Assembly: GCF_020073815.1 (NCBI RefSeq)
Contig: NZ_JAIQZJ010000002.1
Location: forward strand, 211,827-275,826
Reading direction: 5' to 3'
DNA length: 64,000 bases
Source of the DNA: Nocardioides mangrovi
GTDB taxonomy: Bacteria; Actinomycetota; Actinomycetes; Propionibacteriales; Nocardioidaceae
The position numbers and the translations under genes were made by a program. Below the pieces are notes generated by a model that was not told where the DNA came from, did no database searches, and saw only the letters and a program-made list of their open reading frames with translations. Below, piece after piece: positions 40,711-48,693 of the stretch (positions are counted from its first letter, which is position 1; the number at the start of each line of letters is the position of its first letter).

Positions 40711-40995
40711 ATGATCACGCTCACGCGACTCTCAGGAACGACGTTCGCGCTCAACTCGGACCTGATCGAGCGCGTCGACGCCACTCCCGACACGGTCGTG
40801 ACGCTGGTCGATGGCAAGAAGTACGTCGTGGTCGAGTCGCTGCGGGAGGTGGTCGACGCGATCCGTCGGCACCGCGGCGAGATCCTCGCGATCAGCACCC
40901 TCGTCGACGTCGAGCCGTGGCAGCCACCCGACCGTGAGCCGCACCTGGGCACCGTGACCGAGCTCCCGCGACGTTCGTCCGACAAGGAGGCGTGA
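40711..40995 (+). CDS. flbD: FlbD family flagellar protein
   Basis: 94 residues. MITLTRLSGTTFALNSDLIE, RVDATPDTVVTLVDGKKYVV and VESLREVVDAIRRHRGEI is a complete FlbD domain; the last ~30 residues are a variable Pro/Arg-rich tail. FlbD here is the small motility protein found before motA in Gram-positives, unrelated to the Caulobacter FlbD regulator; it is thought to aid swarming in Bacillus (SwrD). Start ATG 40711. The stop overlaps the motA start region. Confidence 0.93.
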   Translation: MITLTRLSGTTFALNSDLIERVDATPDTVVTLVDGKKYVVVESLREVVDAIRRHRGEILAISTLVDVEPWQPPDREPHLGTVTELPRRSSDKEA

Positions 40996-41762
40996 TGGAT
41001 CCGGCAACCATGATCGGCGTCCTCGGCGCCCTGGTCTTCATCGTCGTCGCCAACGTGATGGAGGGCGGCAACCCGGCGAGCCTCATCGCCATCCCGGCGA
41101 TGCTGCTCGTCCTCGGCGGCACCCTGATGGTCTGCATCGCCGGCGGCACCATGGCCGACGCGAAGCTCGCGGTCAAGGGGCTCGTCAAGGCCTTCACCGG
41201 CAAGCGCCCCGACGCCGCGGCCGCCGTGCCGACGCTGGTCTCGCTCGCCGACAAGGCCCGCCGCGAGGGCCTCCTCGCCCTCGAGGACGCCCTCAACGAG
41301 ATCGAGGACCCCTTCCTGCTCCGCGGCCTGACCCTCGCCATCGACGGCACCGACCCGGAGGAGGTCCGGGACATCCTCGAGGCCGAGGTGACCGCGGTGA
41401 AGGCGGCGACCAAGCAGACGGCGAAGTTCTTCACCGCCGCCGGTGCCTACGCGCCCACCATCGGCATCATCGGCACCGTCATGGGCCTCGTGCACGTGCT
41501 CGAGAACCTGGCGGAGCCCGAGAAGCTCGGCCACCTGATCGCGGGCGCCTTCATCGCGACCCTGTGGGGCGTCATGTCGGCGAACGTGTTCTTCCTCCCC
41601 GTCGGCGCACGCATCACCCGCCTCGGCGAGCTCGAGGCCGCCCAGATGGAGATCGTCATCGAGGGCGTCGCCTCGCTCCAGGCCGGGGCCAACCCGCGCG
41701 TCGTGCAGCAGCGGCTCAGCTCCCTGCTGCCCGCCGACCAGCGCGAACCGGAGGCGGCCTGA
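40995..41762 (+). CDS. motA: Flagellar stator protein MotA
   Basis: 255 residues. Proton-channel subunit with four TM helices: MDPATMIGVLGALVFIVVAN, NPASLIAIPAMLLVLGGTLM, then the cytoplasmic loop with ALNEIEDPFLLRGLTLAIDG (charged residues that meet FliG) and TM3-4 FFTAAGAYAPTIGIIGTVMG and IAGAFIATLWGVMSANVFFL. ATG 40995 follows GGAGG at 40986-40990; the adjacent GTG 40992 would add one Met. The stop overlaps motB (TGATG). Confidence 0.97.
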   Translation: MDPATMIGVLGALVFIVVANVMEGGNPASLIAIPAMLLVLGGTLMVCIAGGTMADAKLAVKGLVKAFTGKRPDAAAAVPTLVSLADKARREGLLALEDALNEIEDPFLLRGLTLAIDGTDPEEVRDILEAEVTAVKAATKQTAKFFTAAGAYAPTIGIIGTVMGLVHVLENLAEPEKLGHLIAGAFIATLWGVMSANVFFLPVGARITRLGELEAAQMEIVIEGVASLQAGANPRVVQQRLSSLLPADQREPEAA

Positions 41763-42796
41763 TGAGCGGAGGCCACGGCGGACGCCGCAAGAAGCACGAG
41801 GAGCACGAGGAGCACGAGAACCACGAGCGCTGGCTGGTCACCTACGCCGACATGCTCACGCTGCTCATGGTGCTCTTCATCGTCATGTTCGCGATGAGCT
41901 CGGTCGACCAGCAGAAGTACAACGCGCTCAAGAACGGCCTCGCCGAGGGCTTCGGCGCGACCAGCTCCTTCATGAAGGGCTCGGACTCGATCCTCGACGG
42001 CCACCTCAACGAGGCGACCGACCCGTCGCTCAAGGGCACGCAGATCTTCGAGCAGCTCTCCCCGGAGCAGCAGACGCTCGTCACCAAGGCACTCGACCAG
42101 GAGAAGGCACGCGCCCAGCAGGCGTCGTACGACGCCGCCTCGAAGGAGGCCACCAAGCTGAAGGACGCCCAGCAGGCACTCATGGGCGCCCTGTCGAAGG
42201 CGGGTCTCGCCGACGACGTGTCGACGACGATCGACGATCGCGGCCTGGTCGTCAGCCTGGTCTCCCGGCACGTGGTCTTCCAGCCCAACATGGCCGACCT
42301 CAGCCCCCGCGGCGAGGAGGTCGTCGACACCCTCGCCCCGGTGCTGCGGTCCCTGGGCAACGACCTCCAGATCAACGGCCACACCAACCAGGCCGCCGGG
42401 CCGCCGAAGTACTACGCGACCGACTGGGACCTCTCGGCCGCGCGGGCGCTCACCGTGCTGCGGCGCCTCAACGAGGTGCTCGGCATCCCGGGCGACCGGC
42501 TCTCGCTGGCCGCCTTCGGCCACGAGCAGCCGCTGATCCCGCCGGACCAGCCCCACTCCCAGGAGATCAACAAGCGCGTCGACATCGTGGTGCTCCCCGA
42601 CGTCGACCAGTCCGCCAAGGAGCTCCTCGGCGAGATCGCCCAGGGCAAGGCGACCGAGCAGCAGTCCGAGCACGGGACCGAGCACACCAGCACGAACACC
42701 AGCACCGACACCGACACCGGCGGCGAGGGCGAGACCTCCTCCGGCGACGGGCACGACGAGGCGTCCGGCACGACGTCCACCGAAGGAGAGCACTGA
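41762..42796 (+). CDS. motB: Flagellar stator protein MotB
   Basis: 344 residues. Single TM helix with the plug-free channel Asp30 in LVTYADMLTLLMVLFIVMFA. The periplasmic OmpA-like domain has VVFQPNMADLSPRGEEVVDT, LQINGHTNQAAGPPKYYATD, WDLSAARALTVLRRLNEVLG and NKRVDIVVLP for peptidoglycan binding. The N-terminus is His/Glu-rich (HEEHEEHENHERW) and the last ~60 residues are a Thr/Glu/Gly-rich tail. The Asp and Leu pattern suggests a proton stator. Confidence 0.96.
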   Translation: MSGGHGGRRKKHEEHEEHENHERWLVTYADMLTLLMVLFIVMFAMSSVDQQKYNALKNGLAEGFGATSSFMKGSDSILDGHLNEATDPSLKGTQIFEQLSPEQQTLVTKALDQEKARAQQASYDAASKEATKLKDAQQALMGALSKAGLADDVSTTIDDRGLVVSLVSRHVVFQPNMADLSPRGEEVVDTLAPVLRSLGNDLQINGHTNQAAGPPKYYATDWDLSAARALTVLRRLNEVLGIPGDRLSLAAFGHEQPLIPPDQPHSQEINKRVDIVVLPDVDQSAKELLGEIAQGKATEQQSEHGTEHTSTNTSTDTDTGGEGETSSGDGHDEASGTTSTEGEH

Positions 42797-43239
42797 TGAC
42801 CGCGACCGCTGAGAAGGCCCCCGACAAGGAGGCCGAGGGCGAGGGCAAGAAGAAGGGCGGGAAGAAGAAGCTGATCATCATCGTGGTGGCGGTGCTCGCC
42901 ATCGCGGGTGCCGGCTACTGGTTCTTCCTCAAGCCGAGCGGGCCCGAGCCGCCGCCCGAGCCCGGCGCGATCCTCACCCTCGACTCGACCCAGATCAACC
43001 TGTCCGGCGAGCACTACCTGCGCCTGGGCCTGGCCCTCCAGCTCACGACGACCGCCGGGGAGGAGGTCGACGGCAGCAAGGCGCTCGACGCCGCGATCGA
43101 GCTGTTCAGCGGCCGGACCCTGGAGCAGGTCGAGGGCCACAGCCGGGAGAAGCTGAAGGACAAGCTCGAGAAGGAGCTCGAGGAGCTCTACGAGGGCGAA
43201 GTGATGGGCGTGTACTTCACGGAGTTCGTCACGCAGTAG
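42796..43239 (+). CDS. fliL: Flagellar basal body-associated protein FliL
   Basis: 147 residues. Single-pass protein that supports stator units: Lys-rich cytoplasmic start (EGKKKGGKKKLIIIVVAVLA), TM helix about residues 22-41, then the FliL domain ILTLDSTQINLSGEHYLRLG with LALQLTT and the C-terminal EGEVMGVYFTEFVTQ. Its ATG overlaps the motB stop. It ends about 65 bp before the fliM promoter start. Confidence 0.92.
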   Translation: MTATAEKAPDKEAEGEGKKKGGKKKLIIIVVAVLAIAGAGYWFFLKPSGPEPPPEPGAILTLDSTQINLSGEHYLRLGLALQLTTTAGEEVDGSKALDAAIELFSGRTLEQVEGHSREKLKDKLEKELEELYEGEVMGVYFTEFVTQ

Positions 43240-43285
43240 CCACGACGTACGCCAGATGTGGGCCAAGTCACATCCGGACAATTCC

Positions 43286-43312
43286 TCAAGATGTCGCGAG
43301 TGGGGCCGATCC
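43286..43312 (+). promoter_or_regulatory. Sigma-28-type promoter of the fliM export/switch operon
   Basis: TCAA (43286-43289), 15-bp spacer, GCCGATCC (43305-43312). Transcription would begin about 43319-43321, right at an in-frame GTG (43321) of fliM, so the message may be leaderless. The -35 to -10 region lies inside what a longer fliM frame would translate, which argues against the upstream start at 43258. Confidence 0.72.
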
Positions 43313-43320
43313 GTGTGTTC

Positions 43321-44274
43321 GTGCCCCCCTCCGACGTCTCCGTCAGCCAGCCCGGACCGGGCACGGCCGACCCGGGCGCCCGTCGGACCGTGGAGCCGGT
43401 GCCCTACGACTTCCGGCGACCCATCCAGCTGTCCCGTGAGCACCAGCGGATGCTCCAGGTGTCGCTGGACGGTTTCTGCCGGCAGGCGACCACCGTCCTG
43501 ACGTCCTCCTTGCGCGCGGTCTGCACGGTGACGCCCGGCGCGATCGAGCAGTCGACGTACGCCGAGTACGTCGACTCGCTGCTGCCGACGACGTACCTGA
43601 CGATCTTCTCCGCCGAGCCGCTGCTCTCGAAGTGCATGCTCGAGATCCCGCTGACCGCCGTGATGACCGCGGTCGACCACATGCTCGGCGGCCCCGGCCG
43701 CGTCCAGCAGCCCGAGCGACCGCTCACCGAGATCGAGTCCGGCGTGGTCCGCGGCCTGGTCGAGCGCCTCCTCCGGGAGCTGCGCTACTCCTTCGCCTCG
43801 GTGCTCACCTTCGAGCCGGTCGTGACCGGGGTCGAGTACAGCCCGCAGTTCGCGCAGGTCGCCGGCGCCTCCGACGTGATGGTCGCGATGAGCATGGAGC
43901 TCAAGCTCAACGACCGCAGCACCCGCATGACCATGTGCATGCCCTTCTCCGGCCTGCACCCCCACCTCGTCCGCGCCGCCGCCCCCGCCCCCGTCTCCGA
44001 CCGGGAGCGCGCCCAGCGCGAAGCCGCCGCGGCGGAGCTCAAGGACGGCTTCCAGCGCGTCCCGGTCGACGTGGCCGTCCGGCTCCGTCCGACGACGCTG
44101 CGCCCCGGCGACCTCGCGACGCTCACCCCCGGTGACGCCATCCGCCTCAACCACCCCGCGTCGGCGCCTCTCGAGGTCGTCGTCGACGGGATCAACTTCG
44201 CCCACGCCACCGCCGGCACCAGTGGGTTCCGCCTCGCCGCCCTGATCGTGGGCACCCCCAAGGAGACGCCATGA
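43321..44274 (+). CDS. fliM: Flagellar motor switch protein FliM
   Basis: 317 residues from GTG 43321. C-ring protein binding CheY-P and FliG. Conserved core begins VEPVPYDFRRPIQLSREHQR and continues LDGFCRQATTVLTSSLRAVC, MLEIPLTAVMTAVDHMLGGP and PLTEIESGVVRGLVERLLRE, then the C-terminal SpoA domain PVDVAVRLRPTTLRPGDLAT. The classic N-terminal CheY-binding motif (LSQxEIDALL) is not visible in any start choice. GTG 43321 is chosen for the promoter position; 43258 gives 338 residues. The stop overlaps fliN (ATGA). Confidence 0.9.
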   Translation: MPPSDVSVSQPGPGTADPGARRTVEPVPYDFRRPIQLSREHQRMLQVSLDGFCRQATTVLTSSLRAVCTVTPGAIEQSTYAEYVDSLLPTTYLTIFSAEPLLSKCMLEIPLTAVMTAVDHMLGGPGRVQQPERPLTEIESGVVRGLVERLLRELRYSFASVLTFEPVVTGVEYSPQFAQVAGASDVMVAMSMELKLNDRSTRMTMCMPFSGLHPHLVRAAAPAPVSDRERAQREAAAAELKDGFQRVPVDVAVRLRPTTLRPGDLATLTPGDAIRLNHPASAPLEVVVDGINFAHATAGTSGFRLAALIVGTPKETP

Positions 44275-45098
44275 GCACCGGACCCATCCCCGCCGCGCAG
44301 GACATCGCCGCCTCCGCTGCCGCCGCCGCGGCGTCCGTGCTGCCGTCGGCCGCGCCGCTCACCCTCGGCGCCGTGGCTCCCGGTGACCCGCAGGTGGCCG
44401 GCCCGTTCGCCGGGGCGATCGTCGCCGACGTCGAGGGCTCGGTCCCGGGCAGCATCGCCATCCTGGTGGGTCAGGAGCTCGTCGACGCGCTGGCCTCGAG
44501 CCCGATGGGGAGCCTCGACCTGGCCGCGGCCCTCCAGCCGACCATCGACGCCGTCGCCGAGGCGCTCCACTGCCGCACCGCCGCGGCCCGCCAGGTCGGA
44601 CTCGGCCTCGTCGCCCGCGAGATCCCGTCGCCGTTCACCGTCGCCTACCTCCACTCCGAGGCGGTCGCCGCCGCGGTCCTGATGCCCGACGTCCTGCTCG
44701 CCTCCGCCCAGAACGCCGCCATGTCCGGCGCCGCGCCGTCCGAGCCCGAGGCGGCGGCCCTCCCCGTGCCGGCGGCCCCGGCAGGCATGCCGACCGCCGG
44801 GCCGGTCATCCCCGGCGGCTCCTCGGTCACCAACCTCGACCACCACCGCAACGGCATCGAGCTGCTGCACGGCGTCGACATGGAGGTGACGGTCGAGATC
44901 GGTCGGACCCGGATGACCGTCCGCGACCTCCTCGACCTCACCCCCGGCGCGGTCCTCGAGCTGGACCGGGCCGCGGGCAGCCCCGCCGACCTGCTCGTCA
45001 ACGGTCGCCTCATCGCCCGCGGCGAGGTCGTCGTCATCGACGAGGACTTCGGTCTCCGGATCACCGAGATCGCGGCCGACGCCGCTGCGGCGGGCTGA
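44271..45098 (+). CDS. fliN: Flagellar motor switch protein FliN (long form)
   Basis: 275 residues. The C-terminal SpoA domain is at about 200-270: HGVDMEVTVEIGRTRMTVRD, LLDLTPGAVLELDRAAGSPA and DLLVNGRLIARGEVVVIDED with FGLRITEIA. The N-terminal ~175 residues form an additional domain (SIAILVGQELVDALASSPMG, VAEALHCRTAAARQVGLGLV) of the kind seen in FliY-type proteins, without the CheC phosphatase motif that I can see. ATG 44271 overlaps fliM. It completes the C ring. Confidence 0.92.
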   Translation: MSTGPIPAAQDIAASAAAAAASVLPSAAPLTLGAVAPGDPQVAGPFAGAIVADVEGSVPGSIAILVGQELVDALASSPMGSLDLAAALQPTIDAVAEALHCRTAAARQVGLGLVAREIPSPFTVAYLHSEAVAAAVLMPDVLLASAQNAAMSGAAPSEPEAAALPVPAAPAGMPTAGPVIPGGSSVTNLDHHRNGIELLHGVDMEVTVEIGRTRMTVRDLLDLTPGAVLELDRAAGSPADLLVNGRLIARGEVVVIDEDFGLRITEIAADAAAAG

Positions 45099-45105
45099 TC
45101 CGCCG

Positions 45106-45588
45106 ATGCTCGAGCTCACCATCCGGCTGGTCTTCTCGCTGGCCGTCGTCCTGGGGCTGCTCGCCCTGCTGGCCCGCTTCGGCGGGCGCAAGTTCGCCGG
45201 CAGGCGCGACGCGATGATCCGCGTCGTCCACCGCCAGGCGATCTCGCGCGGCACGGCCGTCTCGGTCGTCGCCGTCGGCAGCCGGGTCCTGGTGCTCGGC
45301 ACCACGGAGCACCAGGTGCGCGTGCTGGCCGAGCTCGACCCCGAGGAGATCGAGGAGGCCGACGTGCTCAGCCTCGTGCCCGGCGAGGTCGAGACCGCGG
45401 AGTCCGCGACCCAGCCCCTCGCGATCGCCCCGGCCGAGCCGGTCCGCGGCAGCCACCGCGCGGCCACTCCGGCCGGCGGCCGCCGCAAGGCCCCGCAGGG
45501 TGCGACCGGCGGTGCGCTCAGCGGCTCCGTGCTCAGCACGGACACCTGGCGGCAGGCCCTCGCCGCCGCCACCCGGCGGGCCTCGTGA
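45106..45588 (+). CDS. fliO: Flagellar biosynthetic protein FliO
   Basis: 160 residues. One N-terminal TM helix (LTIRLVFSLAVVLGLLALLA), then a beta-rich cytoplasmic part VHRQAISRGTAVSVVAVGSR with LVLGTTEHQVRVLAELD, the short FliO core. The C-terminal ~60 residues are variable and Ala/Arg-rich. It supports FliP assembly. The position between fliN and fliP is standard. Its stop overlaps the fliP GTG (GTGA). Confidence 0.88.
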   Translation: MLELTIRLVFSLAVVLGLLALLARFGGRKFAGRRDAMIRVVHRQAISRGTAVSVVAVGSRVLVLGTTEHQVRVLAELDPEEIEEADVLSLVPGEVETAESATQPLAIAPAEPVRGSHRAATPAGGRRKAPQGATGGALSGSVLSTDTWRQALAAATRRAS

Positions 45589-46382
45589 CGCCGCTGGCTC
45601 GCCGCGGCCTGCTGCTCACCGGTCTCCTCGGTGTCACGGTCGCGGCGCTCCTCGCCGCGCCCGCGACGGCGTACGCCGACCCCACCGGCCCGACCGGTCC
45701 GTCCGGCCCGACCGGCGACTCCAACGTGACCATCGGCCTCGACGGCCTCACCGACAGCCCGAGCACCTCGGTCACCGTGCTGATCGGCCTCACGCTCATC
45801 TCACTGCTGCCGGCGATCCTGCTCAGCTGCACGGCCTTCACCAAGATCTTCGTCGTCCTCGGCCTGACCCGGAACGCCCTCGGCCTCCAGCAGACCCCGC
45901 CGAACCAGGTGCTCGCCGGGCTCGCGCTCTTCCTCAGCCTCTTCGTGATGGGCCCGGTGCTCTCGCAGATCAACAGCGAGGCGCTGCAGCCCTACCAGGA
46001 CGGCGAGATGAGCTCGTCGCAGGCGATCGACGCCGGCCTCGGCCCGCTGCGCGACTTCATGCTCGACAACACCGACGACGACGAGATCGAGCTGCTCACC
46101 AACGTCGCCGACCGGGAGACGCCGAAGACCCGCGATGACGTGCCGACCACGACGCTGATCCCGGCGTTCGTGCTGACCGAGCTCAAGCAGGCCTTCATCA
46201 TCGGCTTCATCATCTTCATCCCCTTCCTGGTCATCGACCTGGTCGTGAGCGGGGCGCTGATGGCGCTCGGCATGATGATGATGCCGCCGGTCATGGTCTC
46301 GCTGCCCTTCAAGCTGCTGCTCTTCGTGATGGTCGACGGCTGGGCCCTCGTCATCAAGTCCCTCGTCGCGAGCTACGGATAA
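45585..46382 (+). CDS. fliP: Flagellar type III export gate protein FliP
   Basis: 265 residues. Signal peptide (RRGLLLTGLLGVTVAALLAAPATAYA, about 5-30), then a collagen-like PTGPTGPSGPTG stretch unusual for FliP. The export-gate core follows: LIGLTLISLLPAILLSCTAF, TKIFVVLGLTRNALGLQQTP and PNQVLAGLALFLSLFVMGPV, and after a 60-residue loop TTTLIPAFVLTELKQAFIIG with ALGMMMMPPVMVSLPFKLLL. Pore-forming subunit of the export gate with FliQ and FliR. Confidence 0.96.
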   Translation: MTPLARRGLLLTGLLGVTVAALLAAPATAYADPTGPTGPSGPTGDSNVTIGLDGLTDSPSTSVTVLIGLTLISLLPAILLSCTAFTKIFVVLGLTRNALGLQQTPPNQVLAGLALFLSLFVMGPVLSQINSEALQPYQDGEMSSSQAIDAGLGPLRDFMLDNTDDDEIELLTNVADRETPKTRDDVPTTTLIPAFVLTELKQAFIIGFIIFIPFLVIDLVVSGALMALGMMMMPPVMVSLPFKLLLFVMVDGWALVIKSLVASYG

Positions 46383-46399
46383 GGCCCGGGAGTCCTGTC

Positions 46400-46669
46400 A
46401 TGACCGACACCACCGTCATCGAGATCGCGCTGCAGACCATGCTGGTCGCGCTGAAGCTCTCGGCGCCGATCCTGCTCACCGCCCTGGTGATCGGCTTCGC
46501 GATCTCGCTCTTCCAGTCGCTGACCCAGATCCAGGAGGTCACGCTCGCGTTCGTCCCGAAGCTGGTCGGCGTCGGCGTCGCGCTGCTGATCTCGGGCAAC
46601 TGGATGATGCACACCCTCGTGGACTTCACCAACGACCTGTTCGAGTCGATCCCCGGCATGCTGGGCTGA
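46400..46669 (+). CDS. fliQ: Flagellar export gate protein FliQ
   Basis: 89 residues, two TM helices: VIEIALQTMLVALKLSAPIL with LTALVIGFAISLFQSLTQIQ and EVTLAFVPKLVGVGVALLIS. All FliQ landmarks, including the LTQIQE turn, are present. It starts 17 bp after fliP. Confidence 0.96.
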   Translation: MTDTTVIEIALQTMLVALKLSAPILLTALVIGFAISLFQSLTQIQEVTLAFVPKLVGVGVALLISGNWMMHTLVDFTNDLFESIPGMLG

Positions 46670-46685
46670 GCGCGCTCCTCCGTCC

Positions 46686-47447
46686 ATGACCCTGACCGTC
46701 GCCGGCGAGCCGCTGATCGCCTACCTGCTCGCCTCGGTGCGCATCATCGCCTGGCTGGCGATCGTGCCGCCCTTCTCCGGGCGCACCGTGCCGAGCATGG
46801 TCAAGATGGTCATCGCCCTCGGCCTCGCCTTCGCGGTGGTCCCCGAGTCCGCCGACATCCCGCTGGACACGATCGGGCTGATGCTCAACGTCGGCACGCA
46901 GGTCTGCGTGGGCGTCGCGATGGGCTTCGTGACCTACCTCCTCTTCGCCGCCATCGCGGCCGCCGGCAGCCTGATCGACACCTTCGGTGGCTTCTCGCTG
47001 GCGCAGGGCTTCGACCCGCTGTCGATGAACTCCAACACGGTCTTCGGCAAGTTCCACCAGATGCTCGCCACCGTGCTCCTCTTCACCACGGGGGCCCACC
47101 TGCTGGTGATCGGCGGCCTGCTGAAGACCTTCCACTTCCTCCCGCTCGGCACCACCCCCGACTGGGGCAGCTTCTCCGACGTGGTGTTCACGACGTTCGG
47201 CCTCTTCTTCACCACGGCCGTGCAGATCGCGCTGCCGCTGATCGCGGTTCTCTTCCTCGCCGACCTCGGCCTCTCCCTGATGACGAAGGTGGCCCCGCAG
47301 CTCCAGGCGATGACGGTGATGTTCCCGGTGAAGATCGGCCTCACGCTGCTCCTGGTGGGCCTCTCCTTCCCGGTGCTGCCGCACGCGATCGACCGCCTCA
47401 CCGACCTCGCCCTGCAGGCGACCTCGACGATGTCCGGGGCGGGGTGA
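46686..47447 (+). CDS. fliR: Flagellar export gate protein FliR
   Basis: 253 residues. About six TM helices; family segments YLLASVRIIAWLAIVPPFSG, RTVPSMVKMVIALGLAFAVV and GSLIDTFGGFSLAQGFDPLS, then LAAVLFLADLGLSLMTKVAPQ-like C-terminal part (IALPLIAVLFLADLGLSLMT, KVAPQLQAMTVMFPVKIGLT). The export gate plug protein. It starts 16 bp after fliQ. Confidence 0.96.
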   Translation: MTLTVAGEPLIAYLLASVRIIAWLAIVPPFSGRTVPSMVKMVIALGLAFAVVPESADIPLDTIGLMLNVGTQVCVGVAMGFVTYLLFAAIAAAGSLIDTFGGFSLAQGFDPLSMNSNTVFGKFHQMLATVLLFTTGAHLLVIGGLLKTFHFLPLGTTPDWGSFSDVVFTTFGLFFTTAVQIALPLIAVLFLADLGLSLMTKVAPQLQAMTVMFPVKIGLTLLLVGLSFPVLPHAIDRLTDLALQATSTMSGAG

Positions 47448-47454
47448 CCGACGC

Positions 47455-48600
47455 GTGTCCGAGGAGAAGACCGAGAAGCCGACACCCAAGCGGCGGAAGA
47501 AGAACCGCAAGGAGGGCCAGGTCCCGCGTACGCAGGAGCTGGGCGCCTGGTGCGCGCTCGCGCTCTTCGCGATGGCGCTGCCGAAGCTGCTCGCCCACGA
47601 GGTCGGCAAGCTCCAGACGATGATGACCACGAGCCTCAGCATCGGCGGCCAGGCGGACGTGCCGACCGCGCTCGCCCTGCTCGGCCACGCCCTCTGGCAC
47701 GTGCTGACGACCCTGGTCGTGCTCGGCTCGATGGTGATGGTCGTCGGGGTCGCCGGCGCGCTCGCCCAGGGCGGCTTCTTCCTCGCCACCTCGGCGATGA
47801 AGCCGAAGCTCTCGAAGATCAACCCGATCGCGGGCATCAAGCGGCTGTTCGGCGTCAAGACCCTCTGGGAGGGCGCCAAGATGCTGCTGAAGACCGCGGT
47901 GGTCGTGCTGCTCGTCTACTCGGCGGTCAAGGGTCTGATGCCGCTCATCGGCGGCCTGGTCCCCATGCAGGTCGTGCTCGACCAGGTCGCGCACGACGCG
48001 CTGGGTCTGGTCCGGAACGTCGCGATCATCGGTGTGGTGCTGGCCGCGGCCGACTACCTCGTCGCCCGCCAGCGGATGAACAAGCAGACCCGGATGACCA
48101 AGGACGAGGTCAAGCAGGAGCACAAGCAGTCCGAGGGCGACCCGATGCTCAAGGGCGCGATCCGCTCCCGCCAGCTGGCCGCGGCGCGCAACCGGATGAT
48201 GGCGGACGTCAAGACGGCGGACGTCGTCCTGGTCAACCCGACCCACGTCGCGGTGGCGCTGCGCTACGAGCCCGAGCGCGGTGCGCCCCAGGTGGTCGCC
48301 CGGGGTGCCGGCGTGATCGCCGCCGCGATCCGTGAGCGGGCCGCCGAGGCGCGGGTGCCGATGGTGCGCGACGTACCGCTGGCGCGTGCCCTCTACTCCT
48401 CCACCGAGGTCGGCCACCAGATCCCCGCCGAGCTGTTCGCCGCCGTCGCCCAGGTCCTGGCGTTCGTCATCAACCGGCGCACCCGCGGCCAGAGCGGCGG
48501 CGAGCACCGCAGCCCGCGCCTCGAGTCCGACCTCCCGCCGGTGAGCCGGCCGGGACGCCGTCGCCGCGACGTCTCAGGTCCGGCGCTCGCGAGCCGATAG
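47455..48600 (+). CDS. flhB: Flagellar export switch protein FlhB
   Basis: 381 residues. VSEEKTEKPTPKRRKKNRKE and GQVPRTQELGAW open the family; four TM helices follow, and the cytoplasmic C-domain contains the autocleavage site NPTH (Asn261) in VVLVNPTHVAVALRYEPERG, which switches export from rod/hook to filament substrates. LARALYSSTEVGHQIPAELF is conserved. The last ~50 residues after the family end are Arg/Ser/Pro-rich. Start GTG 47455, 7 bp after fliR. Confidence 0.96.
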   Translation: MSEEKTEKPTPKRRKKNRKEGQVPRTQELGAWCALALFAMALPKLLAHEVGKLQTMMTTSLSIGGQADVPTALALLGHALWHVLTTLVVLGSMVMVVGVAGALAQGGFFLATSAMKPKLSKINPIAGIKRLFGVKTLWEGAKMLLKTAVVVLLVYSAVKGLMPLIGGLVPMQVVLDQVAHDALGLVRNVAIIGVVLAAADYLVARQRMNKQTRMTKDEVKQEHKQSEGDPMLKGAIRSRQLAAARNRMMADVKTADVVLVNPTHVAVALRYEPERGAPQVVARGAGVIAAAIRERAAEARVPMVRDVPLARALYSSTEVGHQIPAELFAAVAQVLAFVINRRTRGQSGGEHRSPRLESDLPPVSRPGRRRRDVSGPALASR

Positions 48601-48693
48601 GCCTCCCGGAGACACCAGGACGGAGTCGACCAGCAGGTGCCAGGGACGGCGCTCGGATCCACGAATGCCCCCTCACACGCCTCGGGAGACCCG

